Origin: an uncultured Clostridia bacterium
GTDB lineage: Bacteria > Bacillota > Clostridia > Christensenellales > Aristaeellaceae
DNA: 7,290 nucleotides
Direction of reading: 5' to 3'
NCBI GenBank assembly: GCA_937874275.1
Contig: CALNAU010000179.1
Span: forward strand, 1-7,290
Position numbers and translations under genes: made by a program. The first letter of the stretch is position 1. Every line of letters starts with the position of its first letter. The notes under the pieces were generated by a model, which did no database searches, was not told the origin of the DNA, and worked only from the letters and a program-made list of their open reading frames with translations. Below, piece after piece: positions 1 to 5,319 of the stretch.

Positions 1-1607
1 GGGTGGGCGGCAATCACCGCCCTGGCTGCGTCGGTCAGGGTGACATACTTGTGATAGAGCTTGTTGTAGCTGTCCAGGCTGCGGTCAACGGCCAGGCGCA
101 GGTCCTCCGGCCGCTCGCGCAGCGGCAGCACATACAGCTCCAGCTGGGTCAACAGGCAGTACAGCGTTTCATTCAGGCGGCCATCCTGCACACATTGTCT
201 CAAATCGCGGTCCGAGGCGCACAGGATGCGCACATCCAGCGGCAGCACCTTGGTGCTGTTGTCAATCATGATGCATTTTTCGCGCAGCACGCGCAGCAGC
301 TGGTACTGGCAGAAGGGGTCCAGCTCTTCCACGCCGGTGAGGAACAGCGTGCCCTTGTGGGCGATTTCCAAAAAACCCTTCTGGGCGATGCCGCTCTCCC
401 GGCCGGCCCGGCCGCCCATCAGCATGCTTTGCTGCACCTGCGCCGGCAGGCCGCGGCAATCCATGGAGACAAAGGGGCTGTGGCTGCGCAGGCTGGCATT
501 GTGCACACACTGGGCCAGCATGCGCTTGCCGGTGCCCAGCTCCCCGCGAATCATCACGGGCAGGTCCAGCTTGGCGTATTTTTCGGCCGTTGCCCGCAGG
601 CGGCGCATGGCCGGGGAGGCGACGGACAGGTCGCCGAAGTGCAAATCGGCCTTGTAGCCCATGTCATAGCGCTCCTGGCGGATGCCCTCCTCCAGCTCAT
701 CAATCGCCCCAAACTCCTGAAACGAAAAGATGACGCCCTCTACCTGCCCCTGCGGCGCGATGGCGGCCACGTTGGCCACCAGCGCCAGGTTTTTGTAGCG
801 CAGGATGGTGGCATAGCTGTTGTGCCCCTCGCGCAGGGCGCGGTCGATGGGGTCGCCGGGTTGCACGTCCAGCAGGTCGCTGACGGGGCGGCCAATCAGC
901 GCCTGACGGTTCTGGCGGAATACCTTTTCCGCCAGATGGTTGGCCAGCGTGATGATGCCGTGCTGGTCCAGGCGCAGCACGCCGTTAAAGGAATAGTTGA
1001 GGATGGTCATCACTTCGGTGGTGTTCTGGCGCTCCAGCTCCACCGCGCGCAGGATGCGCAGTGCCTCCTCGATGGCTTCGCGGATGGAATCCTCGGTGGA
1101 CTCCACAAACAGGGAGGGCAGCCCGGCTTCACGCGCGCGCTGCATGGCGATTTCGCCGCCGATGACCAGGTCCATGCTGTCCTCCCTGGCCTGATCTACC
1201 GCCAGGGGAATTTGCGCGCTGTCTTCCACATAATAGTTGTGGATGGATACGTCCAGCGGCGCCTCAAAGGGGCTGGTGTCGGTGAACATGTTGCGAAAAC
1301 CAACAAAAGCGAGGTTGGGGTGCGGCGTTTTGAGGCGCGCCTTGGCGGCGGCAATGAGGTCCACAATGGCCTGGCCGGAGAGCACCACCTCCACCACCGG
1401 CAGGCTGGTGTGGCGCTGAATCAGATAGGCCTGGTTGCCGCGCGCGACGGCCACCAAGGCCCCCCGCTCCTGCGCCTGCGTCACCTGCTGCACCACATTG
1501 CGGGAGCTGGCCAGCAGCGCCTCGGCCTCCACCCCCAGGGTGGGTATCATCCTTTGCGCCTGTTCGTACATGCGTTGGGTGGGCATCATCAACAGCAGTT
1601 TGCTCAC
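1..1607 (-). CDS. PrpR_N-PAS-AAA+ transcriptional regulator with degenerate sigma-54 activator domain (C-terminus cut by window edge)
   Basis: This reading frame is open without a stop from GTG at 1607 to the window edge (535 codons). GTG is chosen because AAGGAGG lies 6 nt upstream. Residues ~1-175 look like the PrpR_N ligand-sensing domain (ARGNQAYLIQ, LPVVEVVLSG, LVIGGEIA). A helical linker leads to a PAS domain (~198-300: NYSFNGVLRLD, GIITLANHLAEKVF). From ~322 there is a sigma-54-activator-like AAA+ domain. Walker A is intact (GELGTGK, 355-361). The GAFTGA loop is absent and shortened (GRAGRESGIAQKGF). Walker B reads GTLFLTGVEEL where the family has GTLFLDEIGDL, so D/E become T424/G425. 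The two arginine-finger positions of NtrC-type proteins are N479 and L485. The frame is cut near the usual WPGNVREL region, so any Fis-type HTH would lie off the window. Inferred role: ligand-responsive regulator, probably working without sigma-54 remodelling and possibly controlling the adjacent garR. Domain identity is fairly sure; ligand and targets are unknown. Confidence 0.88.
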   Translation of the reverse strand, partial: MSKLLLMMPTQRMYEQAQRMIPTLGVEAEALLASSRNVVQQVTQAQERGALVAVARGNQAYLIQRHTSLPVVEVVLSGQAIVDLIAAAKARLKTPHPNLAFVGFRNMFTDTSPFEAPLDVSIHNYYVEDSAQIPLAVDQAREDSMDLVIGGEIAMQRAREAGLPSLFVESTEDSIREAIEEALRILRAVELERQNTTEVMTILNYSFNGVLRLDQHGIITLANHLAEKVFRQNRQALIGRPVSDLLDVQPGDPIDRALREGHNSYATILRYKNLALVANVAAIAPQGQVEGVIFSFQEFGAIDELEEGIRQERYDMGYKADLHFGDLSVASPAMRRLRATAEKYAKLDLPVMIRGELGTGKRMLAQCVHNASLRSHSPFVSMDCRGLPAQVQQSMLMGGRAGRESGIAQKGFLEIAHKGTLFLTGVEELDPFCQYQLLRVLREKCIMIDNSTKVLPLDVRILCASDRDLRQCVQDGRLNETLYCLLTQLELYVLPLRERPEDLRLAVDRSLDSYNKLYHKYVTLTDAARAVIAAH

Positions 1608-1613
1608 GGATGG

Positions 1614-1620
1614 CCTCCTT
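1614..1620 (-). promoter_or_regulatory. ribosome binding site fixing the GTG start of the regulator
   Basis: On the minus strand AAGGAGG is followed by 6 nt (CCATCC) and then GTG at 1605-1607. No other start codon nearby in this frame has comparable spacing; the in-frame ATG codons at residues 7 and 8 lie too far from the motif. This decides the start of the PrpR_N protein. Confidence 0.8.
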
Positions 1621-1634
1621 GTGGGTGTTATGGG

Positions 1635-1666
1635 AAAACAAAAGGCCCGGCTAACAGCGCGGGCCT
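1635..1666 (-). terminator. intrinsic terminator after garR
   Basis: On the minus strand a 7-bp GC-rich stem (AGGCCCG at 1660-1666 with CGGGCCT at 1643-1649) is extended by an inner GCT/AGC pairing around a small loop. It runs straight into TTTTGTTTT (1635-1643). It begins 12 nt past the garR stop and ends 15 nt before the regulator's ribosome binding site. It should end garR transcripts and reduce readthrough into the regulator. On the plus strand there is no T-run after the stem, so it is directional. Confidence 0.85.
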
Positions 1667-1678
1667 GTGGTTGGTGAA

Positions 1679-2563
1679 TCAGCGGCAGATTTCGCAGCCA
1701 GCCACCTTCTCGTAGAACTTGGCCACGGCGCTATGGTCGCTCTGCCCATCGCCGGAGGCGTGCAGGGATTTCATCATCTCCATCACCATGCTGCTCATGA
1801 AGGTGGGGGAGTCCAGCGACTTGGCGGTGTCCAGCACGTTGTTGAGGTCCTTGATGTGCAGGTCAATCTTGAAGCCGGGCTTGAAGTTGCGGTCCATCAT
1901 CATGGGCGCCTTGGCGTCCAGCACCGTGCTGCCGGCCAGGCCGCCGCGGATGGCCTGATAAATCAGATTGGGCGATACGCCGGCTTTCTGGCCCAGCATC
2001 AGCGCCTCGCTGACGGCGGCGATGTTGACGGCCACGATGATCTGGTTGCACAGCTTGGTCACATTGCCCGCGCCGATGGTGCCGCAGTAGACCACGGAGG
2101 CGCCCATCTTGCCCAGCAAATCCTTGTGCTGCTCAAACACCTCGGGCTTGCCGCCAACCATGAAGGCCAGCGTGCCGTCAATGGCCTTGGGCTCGCCGCC
2201 GGAGACCGGGGCGTCCAGCATCTCCACGCCCTTGGCGGCCAGCGCTTCGCTGATTTCGCGGGAGGCGATGGGGTTAATGCTGCTCATGTCAATGAAGACG
2301 GTGCCGGGTTTAATGCTCTCAATCAGGCCGCCCACACCCAGTGCCACCTGGCGCACCTGGGGGGAGTTGGGCAGCATGGTCAGGATGACCTGGCACTGAC
2401 CGGTCAGGTCTGCCGTGCTGTTAGCAACCTGCGCGCCGGCGGCCACCACCTCGTCTACGGCAGCCTTGTTCAGGTCGCTGACCACCAGGGAATAGCCCGC
2501 CTTCAGCAGGTTCTTTGCCATGGGCTTGCCCATGATGCCTAAGCCGATAAATCCAATTTTCAT
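1679..2563 (-). CDS. garR: 2-hydroxy-3-oxopropionate (tartronate semialdehyde) reductase
   Basis: A 294-aa cytosolic oxidoreductase of the beta-hydroxyacid dehydrogenase family, the usual length for GarR. It interconverts tartronate semialdehyde and D-glycerate with NAD(P)H, in glyoxylate, glycerate and aldarate metabolism. Visible marks: N-terminal Rossmann motif GLGIMG (7-12), D30 at the end of the second strand, the substrate-binding segment DAPVSGGEPKAIDGTL (117-132), and the catalytic lysine K170 in GAGNVTKLCNQ with N174. The segments YQAIRGGLAGSTVLDAKAP and MDRNFKPGF are nearly identical to E. coli GarR as I remember it, so GarR is favoured over 3-hydroxyisobutyrate dehydrogenase. The ATG at 2563 is chosen because GGAGG lies 6 nt upstream and the Rossmann strand begins at once; the in-frame upstream extension to 2659 has no family similarity. 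It has its own promoter and leader, and is followed by a terminator and then the PrpR_N regulator. No glyoxylate carboligase or glycerate kinase is visible here. Confidence 0.93.
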   Translation of the reverse strand: MKIGFIGLGIMGKPMAKNLLKAGYSLVVSDLNKAAVDEVVAAGAQVANSTADLTGQCQVILTMLPNSPQVRQVALGVGGLIESIKPGTVFIDMSSINPIASREISEALAAKGVEMLDAPVSGGEPKAIDGTLAFMVGGKPEVFEQHKDLLGKMGASVVYCGTIGAGNVTKLCNQIIVAVNIAAVSEALMLGQKAGVSPNLIYQAIRGGLAGSTVLDAKAPMMMDRNFKPGFKIDLHIKDLNNVLDTAKSLDSPTFMSSMVMEMMKSLHASGDGQSDHSAVAKFYEKVAGCEICR

Positions 2564-2593
2564 TTGCTTCCTCCAGATGAGGCAGAGCGAATC

Positions 2594-2620
2594 CGCCGTA
2601 TTTGTCTTCATTTTACGGCG
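2594..2620 (-). repeat. inverted repeat / hairpin in the garR leader, proximal
   Basis: Perfect 7-bp arms CGCCGTA (2594-2600) and TACGGCG (2614-2620) flank a 13-nt AT-rich centre. It lies about 30 nt upstream of the garR start codon, inside the predicted leader RNA. It could be an operator for a dimeric regulator or an RNA stem-loop. The AT-rich spacer fits either. No T-run follows it on the minus strand, so it is not a terminator. Confidence 0.5.
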
Positions 2621-2624
2621 TTGG

Positions 2625-2645
2625 AAAGGCGGCTCACAAGCCGCC
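2625..2645 (-). terminator. terminator-like hairpin in the garR leader, distal
   Basis: On the minus strand GGCGGCT (2639-2645) pairs perfectly with AGCCGCC (2628-2634) around a TGTG loop and is followed by only TTT (2625-2627). It could end the upstream hydrolase transcript, whose stop is about 115 nt away. The predicted garR promoter lies upstream of it, so garR transcripts must also pass through. That makes a weak terminator or a conditional attenuator more likely than a strong unconditional one. The stem is clear; its function is inferred. Confidence 0.45.
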
Positions 2646-2698
2646 GGCCGGCTCAGCAAGCAAACTGTTGCGGAAATTCCCGATGATTTCGCACAGAG

Positions 2699-2715
2699 GG
2701 TTCACTGATTGAACC
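2699..2715. promoter_or_regulatory. candidate operator at the garR start site
   Basis: A perfect inverted repeat GGTTCA-CTGAT-TGAACC (6-bp arms, 5-bp centre) lies immediately downstream of the predicted garR -10 box and spans the expected transcription start near 2710. The geometry, about 11 bp centre to centre, is typical for a helix-turn-helix dimer that blocks transcription. The binding protein is not known; the PrpR_N regulator next door is a candidate only by proximity. Confidence 0.5.
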
Positions 2716-2716
2716 A

Positions 2717-2746
2717 CTTATACCACATATGAAATATTTAATTCAA
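2717..2746 (-). promoter_or_regulatory. predicted sigma-70-type promoter of garR
   Basis: On the minus strand, -35 TTGAAT (2741-2746), an 18-bp AT-rich spacer and -10 TATAAG (2717-2722) match 4/6 and 5/6 of the consensus. The start would be near 2710, giving a leader of about 147 nt before the garR ATG. The AT-rich gap stands out against the GC-rich genes. No sigma-54 -24/-12 element (GG-N10-GC type) was seen by eye in this gap. Confidence 0.6.
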
Positions 2747-2760
2747 GTGATTGGGTTGTT

Positions 2761-3801
2761 TCACCCCTTGATGAACCCTGTCAGCTCGTCCACAAACCGC
2801 TCCGGTTCCTCCAGGTGGCTGGCGTGGGCGCTGTTTTCAAAGACGGCCTCGCGGTAGTGGCCGCCGTTTTTGCGGTACTGCTCCAGCACGGCACGGGTCT
2901 GGGCCACCATCGGCTGGGGCGGGAAGGCCTCGGCGCCGGGGTAGCCGGGCACCACGCCCAATTGGCCCAGGGTTGCCAGGTCGGAATAGCTCTGGTCGCT
3001 GACCAAGGTATCCTTGGCGCCGCGTATCCACAGCACCGGGGGCTTGGGATCGATGTTGGCAAAGGCCGATACATTGGCGTACTGGGGCGCCAAAGAGTTT
3101 GAGATGCCCCGCGTTCCCGGCAATACGTAGGGGAACTCCGCCAGCGGCTGATAGTCGCCCGGGTAGTAGTCCTCGCCCAGGTGAATCTTGAGCAGCTCGT
3201 CCACAAACAAATCCTGCCAGGCCTTGTCAAAGGGCCAGCCGGCGGCGAAGAGCGACTTTGCCAGCACCGCGCGGGCGGCCATGGGGTCGTCGCCGCGGTC
3301 CTGGTCCTTGAGCTTTTGCAGGAAGGCCGGGTTGGCGAAGCCGCCGGGCGAACCCCAGCCGCGCTCGTCGTACATTTGGCCCCCTTCGCCTTTGGTGCCG
3401 CCAAAGCCGTAGGGCGACATGGGGGAGAGCAAAATGAGGTGCGTCAGGCGCTGCGGGTGGTTGACGGCATAGCGCCAGGCCACGCCGCCGCCCAGCGACC
3501 AGCCCAGCAGGGCGAAGCGCTGCCAGCCCAGGCTGTCGGCCAGGGCGTCCACATCGTCCGCCCAGTCGCACAGCGCGGTGGGGGCGTGGATGGGGGTGGC
3601 CTGCGTGTCACCAAAGCCGTTGAGGTCGGGCGCCGCGATGTCAAAGTGTTTGGCGAGGGCCTGGATGGTGGGGAAGAAAAAGGCGGCCGAGGAGGCGTTG
3701 CCGTGCACCAGCATCAGCTTGGGTTTGCCCGGGTTCTCCAGCCGGTAGTAGGCGGTGCGCCGGCGGGCGGTATCAATGAAGGATTTCTGCGGATTGGTCA
3801 T
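2761..3801 (-). CDS. alpha/beta-fold hydrolase
   Basis: A 346-aa soluble alpha/beta hydrolase with no visible signal peptide or membrane segment. Counting from MTNPQKS: an oxyanion-hole HGN turn (33-35, LMLVHGNASSAA), the conserved DLNGFGDT segment (59-66), the nucleophile elbow GWSLGGG with S102, the acid D264 in IRGAKDTLVSD, and the catalytic histidine H326 in NSAHASHLEEPERF. The order and spacing fit an intact Ser-Asp-His triad. An insert of about 130 residues after the nucleophile strand (~128-255) should form the lid; it is rich in Gly, Tyr, Trp and Phe. Substrate is unknown: esterase, lactonase, haloperoxidase-like and C-C hydrolase activities all share this fold. Start: ATG at 3801 sits 12 nt after GGAAGGG; an ATG four codons earlier (3813) abuts that motif and is less likely. 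The open frame continues upstream to 4776, but that part is antisense to aspartokinase and lies beyond the promoter. Confidence 0.88.
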   Translation of the reverse strand: MTNPQKSFIDTARRRTAYYRLENPGKPKLMLVHGNASSAAFFFPTIQALAKHFDIAAPDLNGFGDTQATPIHAPTALCDWADDVDALADSLGWQRFALLGWSLGGGVAWRYAVNHPQRLTHLILLSPMSPYGFGGTKGEGGQMYDERGWGSPGGFANPAFLQKLKDQDRGDDPMAARAVLAKSLFAAGWPFDKAWQDLFVDELLKIHLGEDYYPGDYQPLAEFPYVLPGTRGISNSLAPQYANVSAFANIDPKPPVLWIRGAKDTLVSDQSYSDLATLGQLGVVPGYPGAEAFPPQPMVAQTRAVLEQYRKNGGHYREAVFENSAHASHLEEPERFVDELTGFIKG

Positions 3802-3828
3802 GATGATGAACATCCCTTCCGAATATAT

Positions 3829-3891
3829 TTGGTATTTGTCTGGATTATAGGATTGGCGGCGGGGGCTGTCAAATGCGGACGCTTGGTATTT
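3829..3891. repeat. short direct repeat flanking the hydrolase promoter
   Basis: TTGGTATTT occurs at 3829-3837 and again at 3883-3891, 54 bp apart, or close to five helical turns. One copy covers the predicted start of the hydrolase transcript and the other lies upstream of its -35 box. A protein bound to both could bridge across the promoter. At 9 bp in AT-rich DNA, chance occurrence is plausible. Confidence 0.25.
3844..3872 (-). promoter_or_regulatory. perfect consensus sigma-70/sigma-A promoter of the hydrolase gene
   Basis: On the minus strand, -35 TTGACA (3867-3872), exactly 17 bp, and -10 TATAAT (3844-3849) match the consensus at all 12 positions with ideal spacing. Upstream there is an A-rich tract (GAAAAAAATA, roughly 3888-3897) in the area where an UP element would sit. 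The start would be near 3837, giving a leader of about 36 nt. Such a promoter should be strong unless repressed. Confidence 0.88.
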
Positions 3892-3927
3892 TTTTCGTTT
3901 CTGTGAAGCGCAGGACCTGTGGATTGA

Positions 3928-3956
3928 TTGACTTGCCATATTTCGCTGGATATGAT
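3928..3956 (+). promoter_or_regulatory. sigma-70/sigma-A promoter of the aspartate-pathway operon
   Basis: -35 TTGACT (3928-3933), exactly 17 bp, and -10 TATGAT (3951-3956) match 5/6 and 5/6 of the consensus. The start would be near 3963, leaving a leader of about 34 nt before the aspartokinase ATG. That is too short for a lysine riboswitch or T-box. It diverges from the hydrolase promoter, with 55 bp between the two -35 boxes. Confidence 0.8.
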
Positions 3957-3963
3957 GGCCTGT

Positions 3964-3979
3964 ATCGGCCGATTGGCCG
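3964..3979 (+). repeat. palindrome and small hairpin in the aspartokinase leader
   Basis: ATCGGCCGAT (3964-3973) is a perfect 10-bp palindrome just at the predicted transcription start. An overlapping stem CGGCC-GATT-GGCCG (3966-3979) can form in the RNA 6 nt before the GGAGG. Either could be a regulator site or a structure affecting initiation. GGCC-rich palindromes are common in GC-rich DNA, so function is uncertain. Confidence 0.35.
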
Positions 3980-3985
3980 GGGAAC

Positions 3986-3990
3986 GGAGG
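3986..3990 (+). promoter_or_regulatory. ribosome binding site fixing the aspartokinase start
   Basis: GGAGG with 6 nt spacing precedes ATG at 3997. The open frame also contains an ATG at 3928, but that codon lies upstream of the predicted transcription start and overlaps the -35 box. The 3997 start puts the conserved KFGGTS at residues 7-12, as in other aspartokinases. Confidence 0.85.
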
Positions 3991-3996
3991 GGTGAC

Positions 3997-5319
3997 ATGC
4001 AGACAATCACGGCGAAATTCGGCGGCACGTCGCTGGCGGACGCGGACAGCTTCCGCCATGTGGCGGAGATTGTGCGCCAGCATGCCGACAGGCGCTATGT
4101 GGTGGTATCCGCGCCCGGCAAGCGCAACGGCAAGGACCACAAGATTACCGACATGCTGCTGATGTGCTACCAGCTGGCCAGCCACCAGCTGCGCTTTGAG
4201 GATGTGTTTGCCATCATCCGCGCCCGTTTTGAGGAAATTCACCGGGGGCTGGGGCTTAGGCAGGCGCTGGGCCCGGTGCTGGATGAGATCGAGCAGAACA
4301 TCCGCGGCGGTGCCAGCTGCGACTATTGCGCCAGCCGGGGCGAGCATGTCAGCGGCCTGCTGCTGGCGGAATACCTGGGCTGGCCCTTTGTGGACAGCGC
4401 GCAGATGATTCGCTTTGGCGGTGGCCGCCTGGACGACAAGGCCACCTACCGGCTTATCCGCCAACACCTGTCCGGGGTGGAGCGCGCGGTCATCCCCGGC
4501 TATTACGGACAGGATGGGGAGGGCAATATCGTCACCTTTTCCCGCGGCGGCAGCGACATCACCGGTGCGCTGGTGGCCCGCGGCGTGGAGGCCGGGCTGT
4601 ACGAAAACTGGACGGATGTATCCGGCTTTCTGATGGCCGACCCGGCCATCGTGCCCGACCCGCGGCCCATCCGCAGCATCACCTACAAGGAGCTGCGCGA
4701 GTTGTCCTACATGGGGGCGCAGGTGCTGCATGAGGAGGCGGTCTTCCCGGTGCGCGAGGCCGGCATCCCCATCCACATCAAGAACACGCAGCGGCCCGAG
4801 GACCCGGGCACGCTGATTGTGCCCCAGCAGACCGAGAAAAAGGCCACCATCGTGACCGGCATCGCCGGGCGCAAGGATTTCCGCGTCATTTCAGTGGAAA
4901 AGGCGCGCCTGCGCGAGGAATCGGACTTTTTGCGCAAGCTCATCAGCGTGTTTGAGAGCAACGAAGTGCCCATTGAGAACATGCCCTCCAGCATCGACAG
5001 CATCTCGGTCATCGTGTCCCAGGCGGCCATTCAGAACAAGGAAAAGAAGATACTGGAGGAGATTCGCATCTATTGCCAGCCCGACGCCTTAACCAGCATG
5101 CCCTCCATGGCGCTGGTGGCAGTGGTGGGCCAGGGCATGAACCACGAGACCGGCGTGGCGGCCCGCGTGTTTGGGGCGTTGGCCAGACAGGGGGTCAACA
5201 TCCGCATGATATCCCAGGGTTCCAGCGAGATGAACATCCTGGTGGGCGTGGAGAACAAGGACTTTGAGCGCACCGTGATGGCCATCTACGACACCTTTGT
5301 GCAAGGAGAGAAAGAATGA
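3997..5319 (+). CDS. lysC: aspartokinase (monofunctional, two C-terminal ACT domains)
   Basis: A 440-aa cytosolic kinase that phosphorylates L-aspartate with ATP to L-4-aspartyl phosphate, the first step of lysine, threonine and methionine synthesis. The amino-acid-kinase domain spans ~3-275. It shows KFGGTS (7-12), VVVSAPGKRNGKDHKITDML (35-54), the substrate-binding SRGEHVS with E116, TFSRGGSDITG (180-190), and YENWTDVSGFLMADP. Then come two ACT modules, ~295-360 and ~370-435; the second carries the effector-site pattern HETGVAARVFGALARQGVNI and ISQGSSEMNILVGV. Segments such as SAPGKR, RELSYMGAQVLHEEA and IPIHIKNT resemble B. subtilis YclM/ThrD rather than the alpha/beta-type LysC, whose internal beta-subunit start I do not see. 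Feedback inhibition through the ACT domains is expected; whether by lysine, threonine or both cannot be read here. Co-transcription with homoserine dehydrogenase suggests the threonine/methionine branch. The stop overlaps the next gene by 4 bp (ATGA). The symbol lysC is used by function. Confidence 0.94.
   Translation: MQTITAKFGGTSLADADSFRHVAEIVRQHADRRYVVVSAPGKRNGKDHKITDMLLMCYQLASHQLRFEDVFAIIRARFEEIHRGLGLRQALGPVLDEIEQNIRGGASCDYCASRGEHVSGLLLAEYLGWPFVDSAQMIRFGGGRLDDKATYRLIRQHLSGVERAVIPGYYGQDGEGNIVTFSRGGSDITGALVARGVEAGLYENWTDVSGFLMADPAIVPDPRPIRSITYKELRELSYMGAQVLHEEAVFPVREAGIPIHIKNTQRPEDPGTLIVPQQTEKKATIVTGIAGRKDFRVISVEKARLREESDFLRKLISVFESNEVPIENMPSSIDSISVIVSQAAIQNKEKKILEEIRIYCQPDALTSMPSMALVAVVGQGMNHETGVAARVFGALARQGVNIRMISQGSSEMNILVGVENKDFERTVMAIYDTFVQGEKE

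Noticed and set aside
3..1715. Long plus-strand open frame of 570 codons
   Set aside because: It is antisense to the PrpR_N regulator, which has recognisable domains. The plus-strand product is a low-complexity His/Gln/Ala/Gly-rich sequence with no motif, as expected for a shadow in GC-rich DNA.
2564..2659. N-terminal extension of garR by 32 codons
   Set aside because: The ATG at 2563 has an ideal GGAGG and begins directly with the Rossmann strand MKIGFIGLG, as in known GarR; the extension falls in the hairpin-rich leader.
1608..2760. Search for a sigma-54 (-24/-12) promoter serving garR or the regulator
   Set aside because: No TGGCAC-N5-TTGCA-like element was visible on the minus strand in either gap; the garR gap holds a sigma-70-type promoter instead.
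2745..2765. Possible terminator right after the hydrolase stop (GGGT/ACCC stem)
   Set aside because: Only a 4-bp stem and no T-run on the minus strand; too weak to call.
3928..3996. Upstream ATG giving a 463-aa aspartokinase
   Set aside because: That ATG overlaps the predicted -35 box and precedes the start of transcription; the ATG at 3997 has GGAGG with 6 nt spacing and the normal distance to KFGGTS.
3802..3996. Lysine riboswitch or T-box before aspartokinase
   Set aside because: The intergenic region is 195 bp and is shared with the divergent promoter; no T-box sequence, long stem set or terminator upstream of the start was found.
3802..4776. N-terminal extension of the hydrolase to a 671-aa protein
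   Set aside because: The extension is antisense to aspartokinase, lies upstream of the consensus promoter at 3844-3872, and has no hydrolase similarity; the fold begins after MTNPQKS.
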